Assembly (NCBI RefSeq): GCF_004005965.1
Contig: NZ_SACY01000001.1
Span: 248,001-312,000, forward strand
Direction: 5' to 3'
Source: Sandaracinomonas limnophila
GTDB taxonomy: Bacteria > Bacteroidota > Bacteroidia > Cytophagales > Spirosomataceae
Length of the DNA stretch: 64,000 nucleotides
Position 1 is the first letter of the stretch; every line of letters begins with the position of its first letter. The position numbers were made by a program, and so were the translations under genes. The notes beneath the pieces were generated by a model. It saw only the letters and a list, made by a program, of their open reading frames with translations, was not told the DNA's origin and did not search any database. This document shows, piece after piece, positions 19,883 to 28,628 of this stretch.

Positions 19883-21307
19883 ATGGAAGGTCTTTCATTG
19901 GATATCGAAAATCAAATTGCAGACGTTTTTAAATTGCAGCAAAATGCAGTTGTTCGTATGCGAAATTCGAGTGCAAAGTATCGAATTCAGCAATTGAAAA
20001 GACTAAAACAATATATTCTTGATCATGAAAAGGATATTCTGGAAGCCATGTATAAAGATTTTAAAAAACCGGCCTCAGAAGTATTGTTAGCTGAAATCTT
20101 TGGAATTAAGCATGAAATTGATCAAATTATAAACTCGCTTTCTGATTGGATGAAACCCAAAAGCGTGTCTAATCCACTTTTTTTAACGGGTACAAGTTCC
20201 TTTATTCAATACGAATCTAAAGGATTAAGTTTGATTCTTTCTCCGTGGAATTATCCTTTAAATCTTTGCATTAATCCGCTTGCCCTTTCAATAGCCGCTG
20301 GAAATACGGTAATTTTAAAGCCCTCAGAATTAACTCCAAATGTTTCACATTTTATTAAGCAAATGATTATTCATCTGTTTGATAAATCCGAAGTTTATGT
20401 TTTTGAAGGTGAGTCTCATGTTGCTTCTGCCCTTTTAAAATTAAAATTTGATCATATTTTTTTTACCGGAAGTCCAGCAATTGGTAAAAAAGTGATGGAA
20501 GCTGCCTCTAAACATTTGATAAGTGTTACGCTTGAATTAGGAGGAAAATCGCCAGCAATTGTACATGAGTCTGTTGATTTGTCTGTAACAGCTAAAAAGA
20601 TTATTTGGGGTAAATTCTTTAATAACGGTCAAACCTGTATTGCACCTGATTATCTTTTCGTTCATTCAAGCATATTCGAAAGCTTTTTGGAAGCCCTGAA
20701 AACTGAAATTATTCACATGTATGGTGAAACAATTGCAGATTATTCAAAATCTAATTCCTATGCTAGAATAGTAAATGAAAGACATTTTCAACGGCTAATG
20801 CACCTTTTAGAAGATGCCATTGTTAAGGGTGCTAAAAAATTTTTTGGAGGTGAAAATAATCCTTCTGACAATTTATTAATGCCTACCTTACTAACAAATG
20901 TTACAGAAGATATGCAAGTGATGATTGATGAAATATTTGGACCAATTTTACCAATTATGCCCTTTCATCATGTAGAAGAATTGGTAGAATATTTTAAAGA
21001 TAAAGACAAACCTTTAGCATTCTATATATTTTCAAAAGACAAAGAGTTTGATCAGTTTTTACTTCAAAATACGAGTTCAGGTACCGCGGTTATCAATGAT
21101 AGTTTAATTCAATTTGGGCACCCAAATTTGCCATTTGGCGGAGTAAATCATTCCGGAATTGGAAAAACTTCTGGCTATTTTGGTTTTTTAGAGTTTAGTA
21201 ATCAAAAATCTGTAATTCGTCAAAGAACCAATTTAATGCAAATGATTTATCCACCTTATACTATTAAGGTACGTTGGATGATTGAAAAAATGGTGAAATG
21301 GTTGTAA
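19883..21307 (+). CDS. Aldehyde dehydrogenase, class 3-like
   Basis: This NAD(P)-dependent enzyme oxidises aldehydes to acids. At 474 residues it has the class-3 layout, including a basic-hydrophobic C-terminal tail (PPYTIKVRWMIEKMVKWL) like that anchoring fatty-aldehyde dehydrogenases to membranes. Catalytic residues are visible: the general base in LELGGKSPA (Glu218), the nucleophile in FFNNGQTCIAPDY (Cys252), and the cofactor segment ILSPWNYP (about 118-125). A fatty or other hydrophobic aldehyde substrate is inferred from the tail. The next gene overlaps its end by 10 bp. Confidence 0.92.
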   Translation: MEGLSLDIENQIADVFKLQQNAVVRMRNSSAKYRIQQLKRLKQYILDHEKDILEAMYKDFKKPASEVLLAEIFGIKHEIDQIINSLSDWMKPKSVSNPLFLTGTSSFIQYESKGLSLILSPWNYPLNLCINPLALSIAAGNTVILKPSELTPNVSHFIKQMIIHLFDKSEVYVFEGESHVASALLKLKFDHIFFTGSPAIGKKVMEAASKHLISVTLELGGKSPAIVHESVDLSVTAKKIIWGKFFNNGQTCIAPDYLFVHSSIFESFLEALKTEIIHMYGETIADYSKSNSYARIVNERHFQRLMHLLEDAIVKGAKKFFGGENNPSDNLLMPTLLTNVTEDMQVMIDEIFGPILPIMPFHHVEELVEYFKDKDKPLAFYIFSKDKEFDQFLLQNTSSGTAVINDSLIQFGHPNLPFGGVNHSGIGKTSGYFGFLEFSNQKSVIRQRTNLMQMIYPPYTIKVRWMIEKMVKWL

Positions 21308-22374
21308 GATTTAGCTTGATTTTCCTATTAACCTTTTCTTTGTTAGCTTGTAAAGAAGAAGTAGAGCACAAAGGAAGCGAGATTCCTCCAGGAACTGTTC
21401 TAAATTCACCTGTTCAATGGGAGCGACAAATACTGTATTTAAATTCTCTGATTCAAGAAGATGATCAGGCGATTTTGCTTTTTTACAGAGCTCGGGCCTA
21501 TTTTAATACCCATCAATATCATTTGGCTAAATTGGATATGGATAAATTGATGAATCGCTCAAATGAAATTAGTGATGAATATAATTTATTGAATGCATGG
21601 ATTCAGTTAAAATTAGGGAATCTTGAAAAAGCTCAACAACTCATTCAAATGAGTAAATATGGAAAAAATCAATTTTCGAATACCTCCACTTTTTTTCTAG
21701 AATTATATATTCAAAAGAAACAATTGAATTTGGCACAGCAATTATTAACACAAATAAAAAAAGATTCAATTCATAAAATAGCAAATCCGATATTAGAATT
21801 ATTAGTTGTAGGTGACACTTTGAGTTTGAAACGTTATGTTGCCAATAATACACAGATGGCTTTTAAAGATGAATTTTCAGAACGAACCTATTTGAATTTT
21901 GCAATTGATTTAGTTCCGAGCTTACATTTTCAATCTAATTGTTTAAAAGAATTAAAAAAATATCCCAATGATCCTTATTATTTACACGCTTGGGGAATGT
22001 TTTTAAAAAAAATAAACAAATTAGAACTTTCAGAAAAAGTTCTTTCAAAAACCCTATCCTTGCATCCAGATAATATGCAGTTTAAATATGATTTTGGGCA
22101 ACTAATGTTGCAAAAAAGAGATTATGGTAAAGCTTTTGAGTATTTTTCAAAAATCCCGAAAAGTTCAAATTTATTTTGGTTGGCACAAAATGATAAAATT
22201 ATTTGTTTATTAAATTCCCAACAAAAAACACAAGCCAAAGCCTTGTTCGACACCTTAATGAAGATTTCTCCTCAAAAAAATCAAGTTTATACAAGGTACT
22301 ATCGCTGGTTTGTCACCACAAAAGATTCTTTGAATCAAATTAGGCAGGATACTTTATTGAATTTGAACCAATAA
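21298..22374 (+). CDS. TPR-repeat lipoprotein
   Basis: The 358-residue protein begins with a lipoprotein signal (VVRFSLIFLLTFSLLAC; lipidated Cys at about residue 19). The remainder is alpha-helical with TPR-like units such as AILLFYRARAYFNTHQYHLAKLDMDKL (split here in reading) and ELSEKVLSKTLSLHPDN. TPR proteins are protein-interaction scaffolds; the partner is unknown. The start codon ATG overlaps the end of the aldehyde dehydrogenase, showing translational coupling. It ends 40 bp before thrS. Confidence 0.8.
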   Translation: MVVRFSLIFLLTFSLLACKEEVEHKGSEIPPGTVLNSPVQWERQILYLNSLIQEDDQAILLFYRARAYFNTHQYHLAKLDMDKLMNRSNEISDEYNLLNAWIQLKLGNLEKAQQLIQMSKYGKNQFSNTSTFFLELYIQKKQLNLAQQLLTQIKKDSIHKIANPILELLVVGDTLSLKRYVANNTQMAFKDEFSERTYLNFAIDLVPSLHFQSNCLKELKKYPNDPYYLHAWGMFLKKINKLELSEKVLSKTLSLHPDNMQFKYDFGQLMLQKRDYGKAFEYFSKIPKSSNLFWLAQNDKIICLLNSQQKTQAKALFDTLMKISPQKNQVYTRYYRWFVTTKDSLNQIRQDTLLNLNQ

Positions 22375-22389
22375 TTAGGGTTTATTTTG

Positions 22390-22397
22390 TACCTTTG
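22390..22397 (+). promoter_or_regulatory. Promoter -7 element for thrS operon
   Basis: TACCTTTG exactly matches TAnnTTTG, 17 bp before the thrS ATG. A TTTG at 22362-22365 lies 24 bp upstream, somewhat longer than the usual 19-20 bp, so the -33 assignment is uncertain. Confidence 0.5.
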
Positions 22398-22414
22398 CAC
22401 AAATTTTTTATTGA

Positions 22415-24361
22415 ATGATTAAAATTACTTTTCCCGACGGACAAGTTCGTGAATATCAAAATGGAGTTACACCTATGGATGTGGCTTTATCCATTTCAGA
22501 AGGTTTAGCTAGAAACGTTTTATCTGCCAAGGTAAACGGACAAGTGGTTGATGCCTCTATTGCTATTCTAGAAGATGCAAGTTTACAATTATTGACCTGG
22601 AATGATGATGATGGTAAGAAAACCTATTGGCATTCATCTGCTCACTTAATGGCAGAAGCTATTGAGGCTTTGTATCCAGGAACTAAATTTGGTATTGGTC
22701 CAGCTATTGAGCATGGGTTTTATTACGATATTGACCTAAATGGACAAGAATTTGGTTCTGATCAATTCAAGGAAATTGAAGATAAGATGATCGAATTGGC
22801 GAAAGCCAAGAGTGAATATGTGCGCAAGGATGTGTCGAAAAAAGATGCTATAGCTTATTTTCAAGAAAAAGGTGATGAGTATAAATTAGAGTTATTAGAC
22901 GGTTTAGCAGATGGTTCTATAACCTTTTATACCCAAGGAAACTTTACAGATTTATGTAAGGGTCCACATATTCCCCAAACAGGTTTAATTAAATCTGTAA
23001 AATTATTAAGTGTTGCGGGTGCTTACTGGCGAGGCGATGAAACCCGTAAACAAATGACACGTATTTATGCCATTACTTTCCCTAAGGCTAAGGAATTGGA
23101 AGAGTACTTGTACTTGTTGGAAGAGGCTAAAAAACGTGACCACAGAAAGTTAGGTAAAGAATTAGAATTGTTTGCATTCTCTGAAAAAGTTGGAATGGGT
23201 TTGCCACTTTGGTTGCCGAAAGGAACTTTATTAAGAGAAAGATTAGAAAACTTTTTACGTAGAGCACAAATTCGGGCTGGCTACTCCCCTGTTGTTACCC
23301 CACACATTGCAAGTAAGCAATTGTATGTAACTTCTGGGCACTATGCAAAATATGGTAAAGACTCTTTCCAGCCTATCCGTACTCCAGAAGAGGACGAAGA
23401 GTTTTTCTTGAAACCAATGAATTGTCCGCATCACTGCGAGATTTATAAAACGAAACCAAGAAGTTATAAAGATTTACCTCTTCGTTTGGCAGAGTTTGGT
23501 ACGGTTTACAGATATGAGCAACATGGTGAATTGCACGGATTAACTCGCGTGCGTGGGTTTACGCAAGATGATGCACATATTTTCTGTCGCCCAGACCAGG
23601 TTGAAGGCGAATTTATGAAGGTAATTGACCTTGTTTTGTATGTATTCAAGGCTTTAGGATTTACTGAATATAGTGCGCAAATATCCTTACGTGATCAAGA
23701 AAATCGTGAAAAGTATATTGGTGATGACGAAGATTGGGATAAGGCAGAGGCTTCAATCATTAAATCTGCTCAAGAAAAAGGATTACCTACAGTGATTGAA
23801 TACGGTGAAGCTGCTTTTTATGGACCTAAGTTAGACTTCATGGTGAAAGATGCTTTGGGGCGTAAATGGCAATTAGGAACTATTCAGGTAGATTATCAGT
23901 TACCACAAAGATTTGAATTAGAATACACGGGTTCTGACAACTCAAAACATAGACCTGTAATGATTCACCGTGCACCATTTGGCTCATTGGAGCGTTTTGT
24001 GGCTATTTTGATTGAAAACACCGGTGGAAACTTCCCATTGTGGTTATCTCCTGATCAGTTGGCAGTATTACCAATTTCTGAAAAGTACGAAGATTACGCC
24101 AATGAATTGTTTTTGCGATTGCAGGAGGAAGATTTGAGAGGATATGTGGATCACCGTGATGAGAAAATTGGAAGAAAAATTCGTGATGCTGAGGTTCATA
24201 AAGTACCCTTCATGATTATTGTTGGAGAAAAAGAACAGGCAGAAGGATTAGTAAGTGTGCGCAAGAAAGGACATGGCGATTTAGGTTCAATGACTTTAGA
24301 GGCATTTATGGCTTTAGCACAAGAAGAAATTCACCAATTAACTTTTAATTCTCACAAATAG
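22415..24361 (+). CDS. thrS: Threonine-tRNA ligase
   Basis: The enzyme charges tRNA-Thr. The 648-residue protein has the complete bacterial layout: TGS domain (1-62), editing domain with HSSAH (His73 and His77), class II catalytic core with [13 protein letters not shown] and [18 protein letters not shown] carrying zinc-binding Cys/His residues, and the anticodon-binding domain from about 540. It is followed by infC, rpmI and rplT, the classic order in many bacteria, though an 85-bp gap precedes infC. Confidence 0.98.
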   Translation: MIKITFPDGQVREYQNGVTPMDVALSISEGLARNVLSAKVNGQVVDASIAILEDASLQLLTWNDDDGKKTYWHSSAHLMAEAIEALYPGTKFGIGPAIEHGFYYDIDLNGQEFGSDQFKEIEDKMIELAKAKSEYVRKDVSKKDAIAYFQEKGDEYKLELLDGLADGSITFYTQGNFTDLCKGPHIPQTGLIKSVKLLSVAGAYWRGDETRKQMTRIYAITFPKAKELEEYLYLLEEAKKRDHRKLGKELELFAFSEKVGMGLPLWLPKGTLLRERLENFLRRAQIRAGYSPVVTPHIASKQLYVTSGHYAKYGKDSFQPIRTPEEDEEFFLKPMNCPHHCEIYKTKPRSYKDLPLRLAEFGTVYRYEQHGELHGLTRVRGFTQDDAHIFCRPDQVEGEFMKVIDLVLYVFKALGFTEYSAQISLRDQENREKYIGDDEDWDKAEASIIKSAQEKGLPTVIEYGEAAFYGPKLDFMVKDALGRKWQLGTIQVDYQLPQRFELEYTGSDNSKHRPVMIHRAPFGSLERFVAILIENTGGNFPLWLSPDQLAVLPISEKYEDYANELFLRLQEEDLRGYVDHRDEKIGRKIRDAEVHKVPFMIIVGEKEQAEGLVSVRKKGHGDLGSMTLEAFMALAQEEIHQLTFNSHK

Positions 24362-24446
24362 AGAAGATTATCAGTTAATAGATTGCAAAAAAGTTAAATT
24401 TAGTTTAGCTTTCGGATTGAAATAAACAATTAATACAAAATAATTT

Positions 24447-25007
24447 ATGGCTTTACGCCCAAACAACAATTTTAGAGGTCCTAAAAGAGAAGAAGATCAA
24501 CACAGAACCAATCAAGGTATCCGTGGGGTTAATGAAGTTCGATTGGTAGGAGAAAATGTAGAACAAGGAGTTGTTTCTATTGCAAGAGCATTGCAAATTG
24601 CTGAAGAACAAGGTCTTGATTTAGTTGAAATCTCTCCCAATGCTGTTCCTCCTGTTTGTAAGGTAATTGATTATGCGAAGTTCAAGTATGATCAAAAGAA
24701 AAAGCAAAAGGAAATCAAGGCAAATGCAACCAAAACGGTTATTAAAGAAATTCGTTTCGGTCCTAATACTGATGACCACGACTTTAACTTTAAATTAAAG
24801 CATGCCATCAACTTTTTAAAAGAAGGTGCTAAAGTGAAGGCTTATGTGCATTTCGTAGGTCGTACCATTGTTTTCAAAGACAGGGGTGAAATGTTGCTAT
24901 TGAATTTCGCTAAAGGCTTAGAAGAAGTTGGCAAACCAGATGATATGCCAAAATTAGAAGGTAAAAGAATGTCTATTATCTTCTCCCCAAAAGCTAGTAA
25001 AAAATAA
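24447..25007 (+). CDS. infC: Translation initiation factor IF-3
   Basis: IF-3 binds the 30S subunit and checks start-codon pairing. The 186-residue protein has the N-domain ([22 protein letters not shown] region), a lysine-rich linker ([13 protein letters not shown], about 70-85) and the C-domain ([21 protein letters not shown]). The annotated start is ATG; rare AUU starts, used for autoregulation in enterics, are not used here. Its neighbours are thrS upstream and rpmI downstream after 73 bp. Confidence 0.97.
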   Translation: MALRPNNNFRGPKREEDQHRTNQGIRGVNEVRLVGENVEQGVVSIARALQIAEEQGLDLVEISPNAVPPVCKVIDYAKFKYDQKKKQKEIKANATKTVIKEIRFGPNTDDHDFNFKLKHAINFLKEGAKVKAYVHFVGRTIVFKDRGEMLLLNFAKGLEEVGKPDDMPKLEGKRMSIIFSPKASKK

Positions 25008-25041
25008 GTAATCTATATTAGGGAATTTGAAGGTATTTTCT

Positions 25042-25049
25042 TACTTTTG
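25042..25049 (+). promoter_or_regulatory. Possible -7 element for rpmI-rplT
   Basis: TACTTTTG matches TAnnTTTG and lies 31 bp before the rpmI ATG, suggesting that the two ribosomal protein genes also have their own promoter. No good -33 box is seen at standard spacing. Confidence 0.42.
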
Positions 25050-25080
25050 CATTCCAAATTTAAAATTTAATTTTTAAACA

Positions 25081-25278
25081 ATGCCAAAAATTAAAACCAA
25101 CTCTGGAGCGAAAAAGCGTTTCAAAGTAACAGGATCTGGTAAAATTAAGCGTAAGCACGCTTTTCATAGCCATATCTTGACTAAGAAAACAACTAAGCAA
25201 AAGCGTAATTTAGCTCACGCTACCTTAGTTTCTCCGGCTGATCATGACCGCGTAAACGTATTATTAGGTCTGGCTTAA
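25081..25278 (+). CDS. rpmI: 50S ribosomal protein L35
   Basis: The protein is 65 residues, very basic, and has the L35 signature ([20 protein letters not shown], then [18 protein letters not shown]). It is part of the large subunit. It lies between infC and rplT in the conserved order. Confidence 0.97.
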   Translation: MPKIKTNSGAKKRFKVTGSGKIKRKHAFHSHILTKKTTKQKRNLAHATLVSPADHDRVNVLLGLA

Positions 25279-25296
25279 GCCATTAAAGTTATTGTT

Positions 25297-25343
25297 CAAC
25301 CTGATGTAGGCTAAAGTTTTCGAAAGAAACGCCTCATGTCAAA
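25297..25343 (+). promoter_or_regulatory. Possible structured leader before rplT
   Basis: The 77-bp gap between rpmI and rplT can fold: AGGC (25307-25310) can pair with GCCT in CGCCTCATG, with an inner GTTT/AAAC pair around TCGAAAG and an outer TGA/TCA. In other bacteria L20 represses this operon through an RNA leader; a similar role here is inference and the pairing is only short. Confidence 0.3.
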
Positions 25344-25355
25344 AAACAAAAAATT

Positions 25356-25700
25356 ATGCCAAGAAGTGTCAATCACGTTGCCTCAAGAGCAAGAAGAAAA
25401 AAAATCTTAAAGTTAGCCAAAGGCTTTTATGGTCGCGGAAAAAATGTTTGGACCGTAGCCAAAAACAAAATCGAGAAAGGTTTGCAATATGCTTACCGCG
25501 ATCGTAAAGTAAAGAAAAGAGATTTCCGTGCATTGTGGATTCAAAGAATCAACGCTGCAGTTCGTCAAGAAGGTATGTCTTATTCTGCATTCATGGGAAA
25601 ATACAACAAATCAGGTATGACTATGAATAGAAAGGTTTTAGCTGATTTAGCGATGAACCATCCAGAAGCCTTCAAGGCAATCATAAAAAAATTAGCATAA
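25356..25700 (+). CDS. rplT: 50S ribosomal protein L20
   Basis: The 114-residue basic protein is essential in early 50S assembly. It starts [25 protein letters not shown] and contains [23 protein letters not shown], which are diagnostic. It is the last gene of the thrS-infC-rpmI-rplT cluster and is followed by a strong terminator. Confidence 0.98.
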   Translation: MPRSVNHVASRARRKKILKLAKGFYGRGKNVWTVAKNKIEKGLQYAYRDRKVKKRDFRALWIQRINAAVRQEGMSYSAFMGKYNKSGMTMNRKVLADLAMNHPEAFKAIIKKLA

Positions 25701-25710
25701 GCTGTTTAGA

Positions 25711-25737
25711 AAGTCCCAAATTTTGGGACTTTTTTTT
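25711..25737 (+). terminator. Terminator after rplT
   Basis: AAGTCCC (25711-25717) and GGGACTT (25725-25731) form a GC-containing stem around an AT loop, followed directly by a run of T's. It closes the ribosomal protein operon. Confidence 0.93.
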
Positions 25738-25746
25738 ATTACTTCC

Positions 25747-26508
25747 ATGAGCACTTATATACTTCAACTAAAAGAAAAAATACAGCCTCTTCAAGGCCAA
25801 TTACTCAATCACCCGATTAACACGTATTTGAATTCATTTGATGACTTGAAAAAGTTTATGCAGATACATTCCTTTGCTGTTTGGGATTTTATGAGTTTAG
25901 TGAAAAAATTACAAATAGAGTTTACATGTGTTTCTTTACCTTGGAAACCTGTTGGAAATCCACAAACTCGTAGATTAATTAATGAGATTGTTTTCGGAGA
26001 AGAATCTGACGTAGATCAACATGGACATCCCTTAAGCCATTTTGAGTTATATGTTTCTGCCATGCGAAATTTGGATATTCCGGTTTTGCCAGAATTAAAC
26101 CAACTGCTAAAAACCAATTCAATTGGAGAGCTTATTGAATTAATTCCCGATTTGAATTTGGATGATCGCGTTAAGAATTTTTTAATTTTTACGTTTGAAT
26201 CCATTCAAAATAAGGCAATTCATGAAATTGCAGCAATTTTTACTTTTGGTAGAGAAGATTTAATCCCTGCCATGTTTACAAAAATTGTTACCCAATTAAA
26301 GAATGATTCGAGCAAATCAATTAATGAATTGATTTATTACTTAGATCGCCATATTGAAGTGGATGGTGAATCTCATTCTCATTTGGCTTACGAAATGATG
26401 GAAGAATTGTGTGGGTTTGATGAAAAAAAATGGCTGGAAGCACAAGATGCCGCTATAGAATCTTTAAAAAATAGATTAAATTTATGGGATGCAATTATTG
26501 AAGCATAA
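25747..26508 (+). CDS. DUF3050 family protein (heme-oxygenase-like fold suspected)
   Basis: The 253-residue all-helical protein matches the DUF3050 pattern: HPINTYLNSFDDLKKFMQIHSFAVWDFMSLVK, FGEESDVDQHG, SHFELYVSAM, HEIAAIFTFGRED and DRHIEVDGESHSHLA (each seen separately). The spaced His/Glu/Asp residues in these motifs resemble the metal site of heme-oxygenase-like diiron enzymes, so an oxygenase-type activity is possible but unproven. I start at ATG 25747 because a TTG at 25723 lies inside the rplT terminator. It abuts the cysteine desulfurase gene with no gap. Confidence 0.82.
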   Translation: MSTYILQLKEKIQPLQGQLLNHPINTYLNSFDDLKKFMQIHSFAVWDFMSLVKKLQIEFTCVSLPWKPVGNPQTRRLINEIVFGEESDVDQHGHPLSHFELYVSAMRNLDIPVLPELNQLLKTNSIGELIELIPDLNLDDRVKNFLIFTFESIQNKAIHEIAAIFTFGREDLIPAMFTKIVTQLKNDSSKSINELIYYLDRHIEVDGESHSHLAYEMMEELCGFDEKKWLEAQDAAIESLKNRLNLWDAIIEA

Positions 26509-27639
26509 ATGAACTTCCCTATCTATTTAGACAATGCGGCCACAACTCAAGTTCATCCAATGGTTTTGGATGCTATGTTGCCTTATTTTTTAGAAAATTA
26601 TGGAAATTCAGGATCTCAACAGCATCTTTTAGGTTGGCAGGCCGATGAAGCCATCGAAAAATCAAGAAAAGTAATTGCAAATTATTTTCAAGTAAAGTCC
26701 CGACAAATCATATTTACCTCTGGAGCCACAGAAAGTAATAATTTAGCCATTCAAGGTTATTTAAAAAACTTTCCTGACAAAGGTCACATCATTACCACCC
26801 GAACTGAACATAAGTCGGTATTGGCAGTTTTTCAGGCCTTAGAAAAGGCAGGTTGGAACGTTTCCTATTTGCCGGTTGATCAATTTGGAGCAATTGATTT
26901 AAATGAATTAAGATCATCTATTCAAGCAAAAACTCGATTAATTTCTTTGATGTGGGTCAACAATGAAACCGGTTTAATTCACCCAATTAAGGATGTTTGT
27001 CAAATTGCCAAAGAAAAAAACATTGTGTTTCATTGCGATGCTACACAAGCATTGGGTAAAATAGATATTTCCAAAGGGAAATTACCGGATTTAATTTCCT
27101 TCTCTGGACATAAAATTTATGGACCCAAAGGAATTGGTGGTTTGGTTATTTCAAATGAAGATATTCAAATTTATCCCTTAGTTTTCGGTGGTGATCAAGA
27201 AAGAGGTTTACGTTCTGGTACCTTACCAACCCAACAAATTGTTGGTTTAGCAAAAGCCTTTGAATTGATTCCTGAATTATTAACTAAAAATGAGTTTTAT
27301 TCTAAATGGAAAAATCGAATTGCTGATTTACTAACAACTAAATTTTCTGAATTAGTTCAAATTAATTCCTCTGATAATTCTGTTCCTTCAATTTTGAATT
27401 TTTCTATTAAAAGGTTTGATTGGGAGGAAATGTTTGAAAAGCTTTCCAAATTAGCTTTGTCAAACGGTTCTGCATGTAATGCGAAATCCCAAAAGCCAAG
27501 TTATGTTTTACAAGAGTTAGGAGTACCTTCAGCAACAGCTTTGTCTAGCATTCGCTTATCGATGGGTTATTTTATAACGGAGGAAGAAATGGAAGTTGCT
27601 TTAGTCTATTTAGAACAACAATTAAATCTGATGAAATGA
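26509..27639 (+). CDS. Cysteine desulfurase (NifS/IscS-like, class V)
   Basis: This PLP enzyme takes sulfur from cysteine as a protein-bound persulfide. At 376 residues it has DNAATTQVHP at the N-terminus, CDATQALGKID, the PLP lysine in SFSGHKIYGPKGIGG (Lys202), RSGTLPTQQIVGL, and the persulfide cysteine in SNGSACNAKS (Cys323). It overlaps the next gene, an XdhC-family protein, by four bases. In Rhodobacter capsulatus a NifS-like enzyme sulfurates the molybdenum cofactor bound by XdhC, so a cofactor-sulfuration role is a reasonable alternative to general Fe-S assembly. Confidence 0.9.
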   Translation: MNFPIYLDNAATTQVHPMVLDAMLPYFLENYGNSGSQQHLLGWQADEAIEKSRKVIANYFQVKSRQIIFTSGATESNNLAIQGYLKNFPDKGHIITTRTEHKSVLAVFQALEKAGWNVSYLPVDQFGAIDLNELRSSIQAKTRLISLMWVNNETGLIHPIKDVCQIAKEKNIVFHCDATQALGKIDISKGKLPDLISFSGHKIYGPKGIGGLVISNEDIQIYPLVFGGDQERGLRSGTLPTQQIVGLAKAFELIPELLTKNEFYSKWKNRIADLLTTKFSELVQINSSDNSVPSILNFSIKRFDWEEMFEKLSKLALSNGSACNAKSQKPSYVLQELGVPSATALSSIRLSMGYFITEEEMEVALVYLEQQLNLMK

Positions 27640-28571
27640 AAGAGTGGGTACAGATAATTGACAAATTAGAGGAGATTTTAAACTCAAATGAATCTTTTGC
27701 TTTAGCAACCGTTATTCAAGTTGAGGGCTCTACCTATCGACGAGTGGGAGCTCGAATGTTGATTATGGAAAATGGCAATTGGATCGGAAGTATATCGGGA
27801 GGTTGTTTGGAAGGCGATATGTTGAAAAAGGCCCGATTGACTATGTCGAGTCAAGAGGTAAAATGGGTAACGTATGATACACGAGATGAAGATCCATTCG
27901 CCTTGGGAATAGGTTTGGGATGTAATGGAAAGATTGATATTTTAATTGATCCAAGTCGTACGCGAATTGAAAATTTTGCAAAACAGCTTAAATTGGCATT
28001 AGCATCTGAAAATGGATTGGAGCTTTTTTCACAATGGCCTTTAACTGATGGAGAAGTATTTGAGTTAAAAGAATTCATAAATCCTCAGCCAAGAATTTGG
28101 GTTTTCGGTAACCAATTTGATTCCCATAGTTTGATTCTAATGGCAAAGCAGTTGGGCTGGAAGGTTATGTGGGTGGGTAATACATTGAAAATGTCCAATG
28201 AAATTAAAAAACTTTGTTTTAAGGTATTTGATTGGGATAATTTTGAAGGAATTCAATCTTCGGATTTGTTGGTGCAAATGACACATGATTTAGAACGAGA
28301 CGTGGAAATATGCTCTAAATTAAATGAAATTCCTGATGTTTTTTATTGGGGAATATTAGGACCTCAAAAAAGATTGGAACGCATAAAAGACAAATTATCG
28401 GAATCTCAGATTATGCTTAAAAATGGCATCCACTCTCCTATTGGATTAGATTTAGGTGCTGAAGGTCCTGATGAAATTGCAGTATCCATAATTGCTGAAA
28501 TCATTGCTAAAAAAAATAAGCGAGATGCCCAACCCTTGAAATTAAGGGGAAAAGCAATTCATGAAGCATAA
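27636..28571 (+). CDS. XdhC/CoxI family molybdenum-cofactor protein
   Basis: The 311-residue protein has the CoxI/XdhC N-terminal part (FALATVIQVEGSTYRRVGARM, ISGGCLEGD) and the C-terminal Rossmann-like part (GPQKRLERI, SPIGLDLGAEGPDEIAVSIIAEI). XdhC proteins bind and protect molybdenum cofactor and help insert it into xanthine-dehydrogenase-type enzymes. No such enzyme is in this window. The ATG overlaps the desulfurase stop (ATGA), showing translational coupling. Confidence 0.9.
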   Translation: MKEWVQIIDKLEEILNSNESFALATVIQVEGSTYRRVGARMLIMENGNWIGSISGGCLEGDMLKKARLTMSSQEVKWVTYDTRDEDPFALGIGLGCNGKIDILIDPSRTRIENFAKQLKLALASENGLELFSQWPLTDGEVFELKEFINPQPRIWVFGNQFDSHSLILMAKQLGWKVMWVGNTLKMSNEIKKLCFKVFDWDNFEGIQSSDLLVQMTHDLERDVEICSKLNEIPDVFYWGILGPQKRLERIKDKLSESQIMLKNGIHSPIGLDLGAEGPDEIAVSIIAEIIAKKNKRDAQPLKLRGKAIHEA

Positions 28572-28574
28572 AAA

Positions 28575-28600
28575 AAATCCTGGGTTTCCCCAGGATTTTT
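28575..28600. terminator. Terminator between xdhC-like gene and dnaK
   Basis: AAATCCTGGG (28575-28584) pairs perfectly with CCCAGGATTT (28589-28598) around a TTTC loop, with T's following on the plus strand and A-rich sequence before it. It lies between convergent genes and can serve both. Confidence 0.93.
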
Positions 28601-28628
28601 CACTTTTCACTTTTCATTCTTCACTTAC
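28601..28628 (-). repeat. Degenerate 7-bp tandem array at the dnaK stop
   Basis: On the plus strand the units are CACTTTT, CACTTTT, CATTCTT, CACTTAC. On the minus strand this reads TAA GTGAAGA ATGAAAA GTGAAAA GTGAAAA, starting in the dnaK stop codon. It fills the space between the stop and the terminator. Confidence 0.75.

Noticed and set aside
25723-25746. Earlier TTG start for the DUF3050 gene
   Set aside because: It lies inside the rplT terminator hairpin; ATG 25747 fits better.
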